Shown here: piece by piece, positions 1 through 9,719 of the stretch
Layout of the letters: every line of letters begins with the position of its first letter
How positions within the stretch are numbered: the first letter of the stretch is position 1
Assembly (NCBI RefSeq): GCF_000143415.4
Contig: NW_003314497.1
Coordinates: 1-26,965 of the forward strand
Reading direction: 5' to 3'
DNA length: 26,965 bases
Source of the DNA: Selaginella moellendorffii
Taxonomy: Eukaryota > Streptophyta > Lycopodiopsida > Selaginellales > Selaginellaceae
Made by a program: the position numbers and the translations under genes
Notes under the pieces: generated by a model
Told to the model about the DNA's origin: nothing
Databases searched by the model: none
Seen by the model: only the letters and a program-made list of their open reading frames with translations

Positions 1-161
1 AAGTGGTATCCAAAAGCCGGAACGACGGCATGTCAGCTCAGGTAGCATCTCTTGTTTGTCAGCATGCTAACTCTGGACGGTGAGAGCTAGAAGGAGTGAT
101 GTTTGACCCATCAAATGTCTGTCGACGCTTCATACGGGCTGTTCTCATGTCCCCAAGTGGC
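1..161. other. unassigned flank, no gene seen
   Basis: This stretch lies downstream (3') of the minus-strand transposase gene. I see no convincing coding frame, tRNA or repeat. On the minus strand, the frame that follows the transposase stop hits another stop within about 17 codons. It may be 3' UTR or the sequence next to an element end, but no terminal inverted repeat could be recognised against the other end of the left block. Confidence 0.4.
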
Positions 162-2565
162 TCATAACTTGATATTCATAGGAGTTCCAGCAACAACTTC
201 CTCCACCATCTTGGACATTGACCCTGCTGCTGGTGTTGTCCTTCTACCAACCCGCTCTTGAAGCCTGTCTAAGTTCGGACCTGTACCAGCAAACCTTGCT
301 TCCTGTGCAGCCAAAGCTTTTGATGATTGCTCAAGAGATCTAGTGAGGTCGGAGAGTGTAGCTTCATAGAGGGACACTTTTCCCTTCCCTACTTCGGAAG
401 CTCTCCAACTCCAATGTTTGCTCTCAGAGAGATTAATTGTTGGTGTAAGTGCAATATCATCAAGTGGTTGATCCTACAAAAAATGCAACATTTGAATGTG
501 ACAAGAAAGAAAATGAGAGAAAGCTTACATGGAGAGTATAATGACCCCACTGAAACATTCGAACTTCCCACCATGCAAGCCAGCATTCCATTTGTGGAAG
601 GTTTTCAATTGGCACTTTGTCTCCTTCACGCCACCATATGCGCATTTCATTTGCCTTTGCCTCGTGCTCCTCTTTAGTTGGTGCATCCATCCATTTCCGA
701 CAAAGCTGCTTGAACTCGTGATGGAAGGTAGACTTGATGCATCGGCAATGTTCATTGACGCTCTTTGCCCAATGAAACTCACAACTCTTCTCTCTACCTT
801 GTAATGGCTGACTTTTATCACCTCCGAATACTTGTCGTACAGCCAACCAGTTAGCACCAGCTGCATCTGCCATGAAACCACGGAAGTTGGGTTTCTTCCC
901 GGTTCGCTGTTCAACAACCTCGGACATACATGTCCAAAAGATGGTTTGTGCTTGAAAATCTTGAACTTTGAATTCGGCTATAGCTATAGTCAAATTGCAC
1001 TGCAACCTATAAAAGGAATGGTTATAATGTAAATTGGTATAGATCCTTAAAAAATGAAAAGCCACTTACTTGTGATCATAAACATGAGCTCCCATTGTTG
1101 ACCAGCCTGAAACTCGTTCCATATGGTCAAAATGGATCCAGGAATTAGCTAAATCCCCATCTCCATCCATATCCATTCGTTGTACAAGGTCCACACCAGA
1201 AGCAGGACCAAGGGTAGACATCTTAAAGATGAAAGGGCGTTGATTGTTCGAAGTCACTTGGCCAACGAATAAGCTCCCATGAATAAATTCATAGGGACAT
1301 TTTCTCTTTAGCTCCAAAATCCCATCCAATCCAGATTGAAGCTTTCCATCTCGCCCTTCTCGCATCCAGTTCTTTATTCTACAAAAAAAAAGAGTGTTAT
1401 TAGTGATAAAGTAGAGTTAAGTGTTAATTTTATACCTGTTTAAATTTGTCATAGGTTCTATATTTCGAAGTAGGTCCTTCAAGCTATTCTCCGTGAACTC
1501 TTTTTGGCTATCAGATTGTAACAACATGTCCACCACATAGTCCTTTAGTATAGACTGTTGAACACACTTTGGAGTTGCTGCACTTTTCTTCCTAGCCTCT
1601 GTAGTAACAGCAGTCTTCAAATTGCGAAAAGAATCACGGCGGATTCCTTCCTCAATTGCGTGTTGGTGGTATCCAATATGCACTGCTGCTCTGCCTAAAC
1701 ATCCATCCCGTGGAAGAAAATAATACATTTTCGCATCGCAACATGCTTGACACACAGGTGTTGCCCCGCATTTGCGACATCTAAATCCTGTAGCAACTTC
1801 ATCACGCCTAGGGGGATTGATTGCTGAGCCTTCAAAGAAACACATATTCTTGCCATGATCAGAAATGCATTTCTCAGCGACACACTGAAGCTGTCCACCG
1901 CAATGGACTATGGACACAGATCCATCGAAATGAGAGAAGTGGGTCGTCTTTACTCTGCACCAATTATGTGGATCAAGACGTGTTTCCATACCCCTTTTCC
2001 TGCTTGACGAACTTGCTGGTGGAAACTCGAAGAATATATTCCCATTATAGGAAGAAGGAAGCTCCTCACCTCTCATGTACTGGAACTCCTTCAATTCCAA
2101 CCGTAATGATCGAGATTGCCGAAATGCCTTATCCACCACTTCAAAAACTGGTCCAGAAGGAACACACCTACTTGTCTGGGAAGCTATGTCAGGAAGCTCA
2201 TCTTCTTCATTTTCGTCACTGGAGAGAATAATAACTTCATCCTTCACTCTTTGCACAGTTGGCTGTGAAACTGATGCGCTCTCCTCTCCTCGCTTCGGAG
2301 ATCCTGTAACTAGAATCTCTTGACCTGTACATCTATCAAGATCCCATTGAATCCCATTCTCTCCCACACCACTGTCGAGAAGAATGGATTTTTCTATCTG
2401 ATTACCCTTATCACGACATACATTCTCCAAACTAACTGATCCTGGCTTCAGCTTGAATCTTCTGCAGAGGAAGGTCTCTCCTATAACACTCCTAGAGAAA
2501 ACAATTGGAGGCTCTTGATCGAACTTCAAATAGAATTCTCTCATATCTTCTCCTTGCTCGAGCAC
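162..2565 (-). CDS. MULE-like DDE transposase gene (4 exons)
   Basis: Exons are 2565-1436, 1378-1070, 1006-529 and 473-162. All three introns (57, 63 and 55 nt) have GT/AG ends, and the joined frame is open for 742 codons. Residues 200-311 form a Cys/His-rich region (CRKCG, CQACC, then HIGYHQH) like the WRKY-GCM/FLYWCH-type fingers that precede MULE transposases, likely for DNA binding. Residues 111-123 (VIILSSDENEEDE) look like a SUMO-interacting motif. The RNase H-fold transposase core spans about 455-660: first Asp probably D461 (D478 is the alternative), second D527 in FMADAAGANW, the C-x2-H at 555-558, and Glu E656 in NLSESKHW. The full DDE triad and the absence of stops argue for a functional or recently active gene, or a domesticated one. 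The start is the first Met of the long first exon. The family is recognised from motif order, and catalysis is inferred. Confidence 0.8.
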
Positions 2566-2629
2566 TTAGAAAAAATTTTGGGGAGAAACTGACAAGAAAG
2601 AACAAAGATATTCTTCTGTATTGTGAGCA

Positions 2630-2666
2630 TTAATTAGCTATGTCCTTGCAAAGGACAAGTTAATTA
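2630..2666. repeat. 37-bp imperfect palindrome upstream of transposase
   Basis: The inner part TGTCCTTGCAAAGGACA (2641-2657) has 7-bp arms, and it continues outward with TTAATTAG / GTTAATTA. It lies about 65-100 bp upstream of the transposase ATG, so it could be a protein-binding site or a hairpin in the 5' leader. A TATA-like stretch on the minus strand (TATATTTT, near 2678-2685) lies just upstream. Confidence 0.45.
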
Positions 2667-2917
2667 TTTTAACAAAATATACAACCGTTTAGAATCTAGA
2701 GAGATATGAGAATCTTAAAGAGCCGCCCATATTAATTGTATAATTGATTGTGAGAGGAATAATAATGTTGAAATGAATGTGGTTATGAGTGAGAAGCGCC
2801 AATCAATCACAAAAGTTGTAGCATTGATTTTTTGTTCTCCCTCTCATCTCCATGCTCTCTTCCCTTCAAGAGAGTTTCATTCTTTTGTGACAAATGAGAG
2901 AGACTCAAGCTCGAAAA

Positions 2918-3536
2918 GGTTGGTTCGCGCGCGGTTTTTTCGCGAGAGAAAGGTGCTTCAATCAAGCAATGTGCTTCAAGACGCTCCTCAAACAAGGTAT
3001 GCTTCCTTGAGAAGGTCGGTTTGCGCGCGAACCGACGTCTCCTCACTTTCTTTCTTCCATTAGAAGTTTCTATTTTCTCAACTTTTGTTTTCTCTTGAGG
3101 GATAGAGATGTCGGTTCTTGTGCGAACCGACATCTCCTAGCATTCTATTTCATTTTCTATTTAGCTTTTTGCCCATCTCTACCTCGTTTTTTTTTTTTTT
3201 TCCTTGTTGAAGGGGTGGGAAAGATCGGTTCGCGCGCGAACCGACGTCTCCCCACCTTTATTTTTTCTAGAAGCGAGCTTTCTTGATTTTTTTCATGTTT
3301 CTAGTGGTGAGATTTCTATATTTTAGAAAACAGAGAGAGATTGAAATGTCGGTTCTTGTGCGAACCGACATCTTCAAGGTTTTTTTTTTTATTTCATTGA
3401 CTTGATGGGGCATTTCATGTGAAAATTAGAGGGTGGAAGATGTCGGTTCTTGCGCGAACCGACCTCTCCCGTATTCTTGTTGTGTTTTTCCTTTTTCTTG
3501 AGAGGTAGGGTGAGGTCAGTTCTCGCGCGAACCAAC
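2918..3536. repeat. array of seven ~22-bp palindromes, core GGTTC-N-GAACC
   Basis: Copies lie at about 2918-2940 (degenerate), 3015-3036, 3110-3131, 3224-3245, 3348-3369, 3442-3463 and 3515-3536, i.e. 73-124 bp apart and separated by T-rich sequence. The consensus is GTCGGTTCGCGCGCGAACCGAC, usually preceded by GAGAT/GAGGT-like bases and followed by ATCTCC/CTCTCC, which extends the arms to 11-15 bp. The copy at 3106-3136 has perfect 13-bp arms. The array fills the spacer between the divergent transposase and ParB-methyltransferase genes. Long frames crossing it on both strands are by-products of the palindromes, and I do not call them genes. Confidence 0.85.
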
Positions 3537-3633
3537 CTCTCCCAGTGACTTATGTTTTTTTCCTTTGCATTTCTTGTAGTTTACAATCTATTTTTCACAT
3601 CTTTTACTTACAAACTTTTCTTGTGAGAGCAGA

Positions 3634-3640
3634 TATAAAT
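3634..3640 (+). promoter_or_regulatory. putative TATA box of ParB-methyltransferase gene
   Basis: TATAAAT sits about 46 bp upstream of the proposed ATG at 3686, so transcription would start around 3665 with a short leader. It is the best TATA match near the gene. Support comes only from sequence match and position. Confidence 0.4.
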
Positions 3641-3685
3641 CAAACTTGACTGCTTGAAACTTCCAAAAAGGGACTTGAACTTCAA

Positions 3686-6600
3686 ATGCCACAGGTTTGC
3701 TTTACATTACAAGTTAGATGTTTTAATAGTTTTGCTTTTTATTTTAGAGGAAGCGCCGAGGCCAACCTCAATGGTCTCGATCTCCAGGAAAAGGCAGCCG
3801 CCTTGATCGCTGTGGGCTTGGCCGATTGAGTGGAGATTCATCTCAAGTATCTAATGAAGTTTCGGCTAGTCATGCTGGAGGCAACGATGAGTATAACAAT
3901 GACGTGGATGTTGAGATGAACACTCAAATCGATGTTGGTGTTATTGAGGCTGTTGGTACTGGTGTTCCTGAGGCTACGGGTACTGGTGGTGGGGTACTTG
4001 CATCTGATGTTGGCGGTGGTGGGGGTGCTATGCCTTCGGTTGCTGAGGCTGCTCGCGGCCAGGTCAATGAACCAGCTGAGGACGTTATTGGTAGCGTTGT
4101 AGGTGGATCTACTACAGAGGCTACTGGGGGCATGGTAGCTGCTCCTACTGCTCCTCAGGCTGGTGGTGCAGGGGGAGCTAATGGTGGTGAGGGATTATGC
4201 ATGCATGATTCTGACACCATCTTGAATGATCGTGTTCGGGACACAATTATCCAAGCTCAAGAACGGACAGTCAGTAAAGTGTTACAGGAAATGGCGTGGA
4301 ATGGCCCTCATCGATTTCTAGTTCCTTTGTGCCGATTGGTTCAAAGCCATTGGGTGCGCTCAGCTTACGACCTCAACATGGCTATCTACAGCTCCTTTGC
4401 CGAGGTCGGGTTTGGGAGCACAGCTGGTACCTTCATCGTTTCACCAACTTTCCCTGGAACCGGCCGGACAGAGTCAGTGACTACTGAACTTGAGGAAAAA
4501 TGGGATCCTATATGGCTGCGAAAGTCTCGTGAGTTTGATGGATTCTTAGGACAACATGTGGAGACAGCAGGGTTCATTGGAAAGCTCTTTTGGGTGATCG
4601 ATGGAAACCATAGGTGGCTGGCATTTTGGAAGTGCATTCAAGAGAAGTTCCGAGATGACGAAGAACGACACATTAGTGTTCCAGTCACACTTGTCGAACC
4701 AATGACTCGGGAGCACACTGTGAAGCTCAACATGGCATGCCATAAGATCAACATGTAAGAATTTATTTTTTGTAAACTTAGCTAATATCGTGTTTTTGCA
4801 GGCTAAACCAATTTGCGTTTCAAGCTCATACATTGGTACATGACATTGAGCACCTTCGGTTTATGGGCATGCTCTCGCTAGAGGAGGTCCAAACGTTGTA
4901 CAATCGTGAGGTATTTGAAGCAATTCGAGTGAAGCTAGGAGCTAGGAAAGGCCAAGAATTGCAGACTTGGTACCAACTGCCACTTGATTTTCTAGTTGCT
5001 GTCTGGGCGAAGGTAAATTATTATTGAAGTATGTATCAACTTACATAATGTTTCTTGCAGCCCATAATCAAAGGAGAAAGAGCGTCATTCTTTAAAAATG
5101 CTCGAGGGGACGAGCAGCAGAAGGAGATGGAGTGGCATGCGATTGAGCAGCGAATTTTGAATACGAAGAGAACAAAGGTGAAAAAGTTGCTCTCGATTGC
5201 AGACATACGACGCGGGCAGGAATGGCTTGATAGCATTGCCGAGATTTGTTCTCGCGTTCGTAAGTTCTTATAAAATTTGTGAAACATTTCATAACTCTTT
5301 GTGTGTGTAGGAACTGGTAAAGCACCGGAGGAACTCATTTACAACATCTCTAAGAGTAAAATGTCCTTTGCTGAACAAAGTGTCTGCTTGGAACTTCTCA
5401 ACACTTGGCTGCGAAATAACGAAAAACGCTGCGAGATAAGGATGGAGAAGGTGATGAAGGAGAAGGCGTACATTTCTCAGAGTATTGCCGCTGGTGAGGA
5501 GATGCTACAAGTCTGGGATGAGAAGTTTCTTTCCAGCACCCGCACAGGTATCACTCTCGAAGAATATATTCGTGCTTGTCTTGCGGAGCTAGGGAATGGT
5601 TGGCTTCCACGTGGTGGGACGAGTTCGGCTGAGTTCAAGAACCAACCAGGACAACCATTTCTTGCGAGGCGCATGGTTTACAGGTATTTTTTCAATTCTC
5701 ATTTATATATTGGTATTTATATTTTTGTTTTACTTTGTAGATATTTAAAATATAGCCCCGGCGCACCGGTATACACAACCGGTGTTTTGCAGAAGCTCCT
5801 GACTAGAGGCAAGAAGCTTGGGATGTATGAGCCAGAGTTCTACTGTCCTTGTACACATGAGAGGGAGCTATGCCCGTGGTACCTTGAACTCGTGGAGCAG
5901 ATGCCAACATCGGACTTCGAGCTAGATCTCTACCTTGAATGTCATCCAGGTTCACTTGAAACTCAGCACTTAGCTAGGAAATATTAACCTTGAGTTATAT
6001 TCTTATTTTCCAGAGGCTCTTTCTGACTGTGATAACGACATTGTTGAAGTTCAACAACTAAACCTAGAAGTCAGCACTCAGGAAACCATGCCAAATCCAA
6101 ATACTGTTGAACCAGAGGAAATTGTACAGGAAATTCCAGCACAAGAGATTCCAGTACCTGCTCCTCGCAACCCCCGAAGGGGCCGTCATGAAACCTTTCA
6201 TGAGAGTAAGGACTTTGATTTGGAACATTCTTTTATTCATTCTTGACTTCACTTTTTTTTTTATAGATGTTGCAGAGAGCAGCCATCAGTCTTTTCGGCG
6301 GACTAAGACATTCTTCCCATCCCTCCCTACGGCTACAGATGACGACCTAGAAGAGCTCTCCTCTGCAGCGATGCATAAACAGGTTAGTAAGCATGAATTT
6401 TATCTTCAACTTTTAGTTCTAATAATTGATTTTCAGGTTCGCCCTCTATCCCCAACGGCCAGTGTTGGGGAAGTTGCTATTCTCATTGGGGATTACACAC
6501 AGCTTTTAGATGCTACTAGTCGGGAGCTCTACATGCTTGATCGGTGGATCCATGGTTTGGGTCAGCTCACACCTTATGGGAAGATCGATTTCATCTTTTT

Positions 6601-7535
6601 TGATCTTCCCGATGGGATGGCACCACCACAGGGGGATACTCCGTCATGGAATGTGTTGCAGGCCCAACACATTTCCCAAGCCTTAAAGGTTGCGAGCAGC
6701 TTCATGACATACGAGGGTGTGGTTGTCATGATCCTTCCTCGCTCTCTAATGTGGGAAGGCCTTCTCGCACACTTGGCTGACAACGATGATGGATTTGTTG
6801 AGTTTTCATCTGGCTGCCTTCTTTCGAGTATGGCGGTGGACACAAAAGGCACTAGCAGGCAGACGCGAAAGGTGTGTGACTTCTTTATCTATAAATTAAC
6901 TCTATTCTATTTTTTTTTTCCAGATTTATTCCTGGAACTACCATGCTCTATGCCACATTGGGAACCGGCGTAATGCCACACGAGCTGACGAGCGTGCTGC
7001 TCTTGCTTTACCAGGATATGACAGCTCTACAGACATCATCCCAAATGTGATTGACTCGGACGTTCTTCACCCAGCGTTCCCTGGTTATCGACATCGTTCG
7101 GTCACGGCCATGCAAATCTTGTTGGAGTTATTTTGTCCGCCAAAGGGGATTGTGCTTGATGCTACAGCAGGATTTGGATCAATGGTGCAGGCAGCAAAAG
7201 AGACAGGCCGAGCGGTTTTTGCACTTGAGAAGGAGGGTGCCTTTGAGGACATTCTTAGGAGATTTTGCGACAGGTGATGTTAGTGCTTGAAATAATCTAT
7301 AATATTTATTCTCAAATGTTTCTATTTTATTAGGTCTACACTTATCACACACAGTGTTTCAGTCCACACGCTTGATCTTGATGATATGGATGATCATATG
7401 GACCAAAGTCAATTCCACTTACCTATTTATGCTGAGCGTATGGCACAACATTACATACAACACGAGCCTATAGTGAAGGAGCATTCCACTATACCCATTT
7501 CTACTTTTCTGGATATGGAAGCAGAAGAAGATTGA
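3686..7535 (+). CDS. ParB-like / N4-N6 DNA methyltransferase fusion protein (11 exons)
   Basis: Exons are 3686-3694, 3748-4754, 4802-5012, 5061-5259, 5311-5683, 5741-5949, 6014-6205, 6267-6382, 6437-6871, 6924-7273 and 7334-7535. The total is 3303 nt, or 1100 residues, open throughout, with all introns 47-64 nt and GT/AG. The N-terminus is basic (RKRRG, a possible nuclear signal), followed by a Gly-rich low-complexity stretch (about 45-145). About 270-345 is a ParB/sulfiredoxin-like domain with VIDGNHRWLAF (D288). A Cys cluster (C635, C637, C643) and a Pro/Glu-rich linker (about 670-730) follow. About 773-1035 is an amino-methyltransferase in beta-class order: FFDLPDG (D828) in place of DPPY, then HPAFPGYRHRS, then LDATAGFGS (D996, the AdoMet loop) and RAVFALEKE. 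ParB-methyltransferase fusions are known from phages and bacterial mobile elements. The role here is unknown, and the altered motif IV may weaken or remove catalysis. Confidence 0.78.
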
Positions 7536-7603
7536 ATATATTCTGATTTTAATATAAATTATATTGTTTAATATATTATTTTCTTTTTTTGTAGACTAAA
7601 AGA
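7536..7603 (+). other. AT-rich 3' flank of ParB-methyltransferase gene
   Basis: After the stop at 7533-7535 the sequence is very AT-rich, with AATATAAAT- and TAATATATT-like elements that could serve as plant polyadenylation signals. No exact AATAAA is present. A T-run ending in GTAG resembles a splice acceptor but has no coding sequence behind it. Confidence 0.35.
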
Positions 7604-7697
7604 TTAGTTCATGTCGAACCAATAATCTACATGAGCTTATGGAATACCTTAAACACCTAGATTTTATGTTAAAAATTCTTGGTTCAGGACGAACTAA
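7604..7697. repeat. inverted pair of palindromic elements
   Basis: TTAGTTCATGTCGAACCAA (7604-7622) and TTGGTTCAGGACGAACTAA (7679-7697) are near reverse complements of each other, and each is itself a quasi-palindrome of form GTTC-N4-5-GAAC. They could fold as one 19-bp stem with a 56-nt loop or as two small hairpins. Their core resembles the array in the upstream spacer of the same gene. Confidence 0.6.
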
Positions 7698-7734
7698 GGT
7701 AGTGCCATTAAACTTTCGCTAGTTAGGGGATTGT

Positions 7735-7771
7735 ATTGACTTCCGTTGACTTTCGTTGACTTTCATTGACT
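7735..7771 (+). repeat. four TTGACTT repeats at 10-bp spacing
   Basis: TTGAC cores begin at 7736, 7746, 7756 and 7766, an exact 10-bp period (about one helical turn), each followed by T. TTGAC is the core of the W-box bound by plant WRKY factors. It lies between the 3' end of the ParB-methyltransferase gene and the 3' end of element D, so it may be regulatory or just a short tandem repeat. Confidence 0.55.
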
Positions 7772-7781
7772 TGAGCTCAGC

Positions 7782-8981
7782 TCAAAAACTACCCAGCCCC
7801 GTGATTGCTTGATGTGATAACCTGTCCGCCCAAAAGTTTTCTTCACGAGGGACACTTGGAAACGTCACTTGAGAGAACTCATCCTTCACGTTGACCGCCT
7901 GCTGCCATAGCTCTTTCAGGTTCTCTTTGCGGACTTGGTATTCTCCAATAAGTTGGCATATGATGAGTTGCACATCTCCAACGAAAGTGACTCGCCTAAA
8001 CTTGAGATCTGTGGCCAACTTCATGGCACTGATAGCCGCCAAGTACTCTGCTTCATTAGCTAATGTTGCTAGCAAAGTGATAGAGAGGTTGGCTACTTTG
8101 TTCTCCTCAGAATCAATCATCCAAACTCCAATGCCGGCAACCTGGTTTTTGGGGCAGAAAGCACCGTCAAAATAAGCCATAATCATAGGAGTGTCCTCTT
8201 CTTCAAATAAAGATGCTAGAGACACCACATCTGGCAAGACTGTCTCTGGCAAGTTTGGCAAGAACATTGCTGTTGGATCCAGAGTCTTTGCCTGTTGTTC
8301 TCTTTGCTTCTGATGCTCTGAGCGCTCAATGTCCAATGCAAGGACTGTAGCCAAGTACTCTACAAGTGAAGGAAGATCCTTCACCGAAGTCCAGTCCAAG
8401 TCTGGTGCTAAAGTTTCAGTGTAATACACTTGGACCTGTACCAGGAGTTCCACGGTAGGAAATTCTGAACTCAAAGAGCTATAACTCACATGTAGCACAT
8501 CCGATTGGCTTGATTCTTTCTGCCAGGTCTGTGTCTAGATGTCATCTTCCATCTCCAAGAAACGGCATGACAGAATACGCTCAGAGTTGTCAGCTACTAT
8601 GATTTTAGTAGGAAGATGCTAGTTGTGCCACACCTCAAATAATTGCTGAGGAGGATTGAGTTCGGCTGTATCCTGCGAAAGATGGACCTGGTCTGGAGTG
8701 ACTGTGTCATCAAACTCTATAAGAGAGAGTTGGTCCCATGCAAGAAACAAATCAAGGAGCCCTTCCTCTATCGAGAAACACTCCGAAAAGCTAGATATGG
8801 GAGCCCGTACTCTATAAGCCTTGCCATTAAATAAAGAGGGCCTGACTAGAGGTTCGGCCTTACTCTCAAATAAAGAGAGTGAAGCTGAGAGATGTCTCAG
8901 GCTATCTGACTCACCTCCAACCATATCAACCACATTGCATGTGAAAGCATCTGTCATATAGATGGTCGACTCCACCACCAA
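7782..8981 (-). pseudogene. element D: plant-type RNase H domain and upstream linker
   Basis: Read on the minus strand from 8981 to 7782, this is one frame interrupted by two TAG codons (8619-8621 and 8535-8537). Its last ~135 codons are a type I RNase H of the plant/archaeal-like kind found at the end of Tat-lineage gypsy elements. YFDGAF, NEAEYLA, FVGDVQ and WADRLSHQ preserve the D-E-D-D acidic residues. The ~240 codons upstream show no domain I recognise. Both stops would be glutamine codons after one C-to-T change. It lies downstream of the protease relic of the same element, with no reverse transcriptase or integrase between. I treat it as a retrotransposon relic. A host RNase H gene is less likely because the protease lies directly upstream. 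Confidence 0.7.
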
Positions 8982-8982
8982 C

Positions 8983-9719
8983 CTAGGAAAAACCTTTGTG
9001 AGCTCGGGAGGGAAGTGTGGTGTGGAGCCATCTTAGTCTAAGCTTGCTGGGCTTGCTAAGAAAGAGCTCTACTGTGGTTGTTGAGAAAGGTGGCACTATG
9101 GGTTCCATCACTAATTTCCATTTTGCCTTTTGTGCTGTCAATGGTGCAATGGCCTGTGACTTGCCATGAGTAGCCAAGGATGATAGAGTCCTTCAAAGAG
9201 GACATTCCAAGACGTTGGTAATCAACCACGAGGAAATCCACCTTAGAAATAACACCTTGTAGAGAGACCTTGACACCACAGCAAATGCCTACCGGAGGAA
9301 TAGTGTGGTTGGCGAAGGTCTTGAGCACAATGGAGGAGATCTCAGTGATCTATAGCTGTGCTAAAAGGGCAGCTTCGAGAGAGATAATGTTGCTTCCAGA
9401 ACCAGAGTCAACCAAAGCATGATGAAGTGCCAATTTGCACCGGGACAAAGAACGGACCAGAATCTCCACCATATTTTATCATGTCGACAATGTGCACTTC
9501 TTGAGGAGTCCTTTTGAGAGTGCTCTCTAGTGTCTCTAACCATGCAAACTCCTTTAAACGCTGGCCGAATCCCGGGACAAGACACAATATGTCTTGGAGC
9601 GAAAAAGTGATGGGAGTGTCAACCAGTTGTTGAAGAATCGGCTCCAGAACAGGAATAGCTGTTGGTGAGATCTGAGGAGGAGAAGAGAGTAGTGACTTGA
9701 AGGGGAGATTACAAGCCAC
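8983..9719 (-). pseudogene. element D: gag-end/aspartic protease relic
   Basis: The frame from 9719 to about 9410 reads through a gag-like region (LVPGFGQRLKEFAWLETLES). It then shifts by one base into a protease frame with VDSGSGSNIIS, the D-S/T-G catalytic site of retropepsins, near 9375-9410. The protease continues after an in-frame stop into 9328-9056, which has a retropepsin-like ILGYSW flap/ILG motif. The frameshift and stop show it is dead. It is transcribed in the same sense as the RNase H relic that follows. Confidence 0.6.

Noticed and set aside
2773-3133. Overlapping open frames on both strands in the spacer
   Set aside because: They are produced by the palindrome array and T-rich separators. 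Composition is low complexity, no domain is visible, and both strands read open at once.
2880-3540. CRISPR-like array
   Set aside because: The repeats are palindromic but the spacing is irregular (73-124 bp), separators are T-rich rather than unique spacers, and the genes are eukaryotic and spliced with no Cas genes.
3686-7535. Bacterial contamination as source of the methyltransferase
   Set aside because: Ten introns with GT/AG ends, each needed to keep the frame, show a eukaryotic gene.
1-7800. Terminal inverted repeats joining the two ends of the left block
   Set aside because: I compared both edges by eye and found no convincing match. The left border may lie outside the window.
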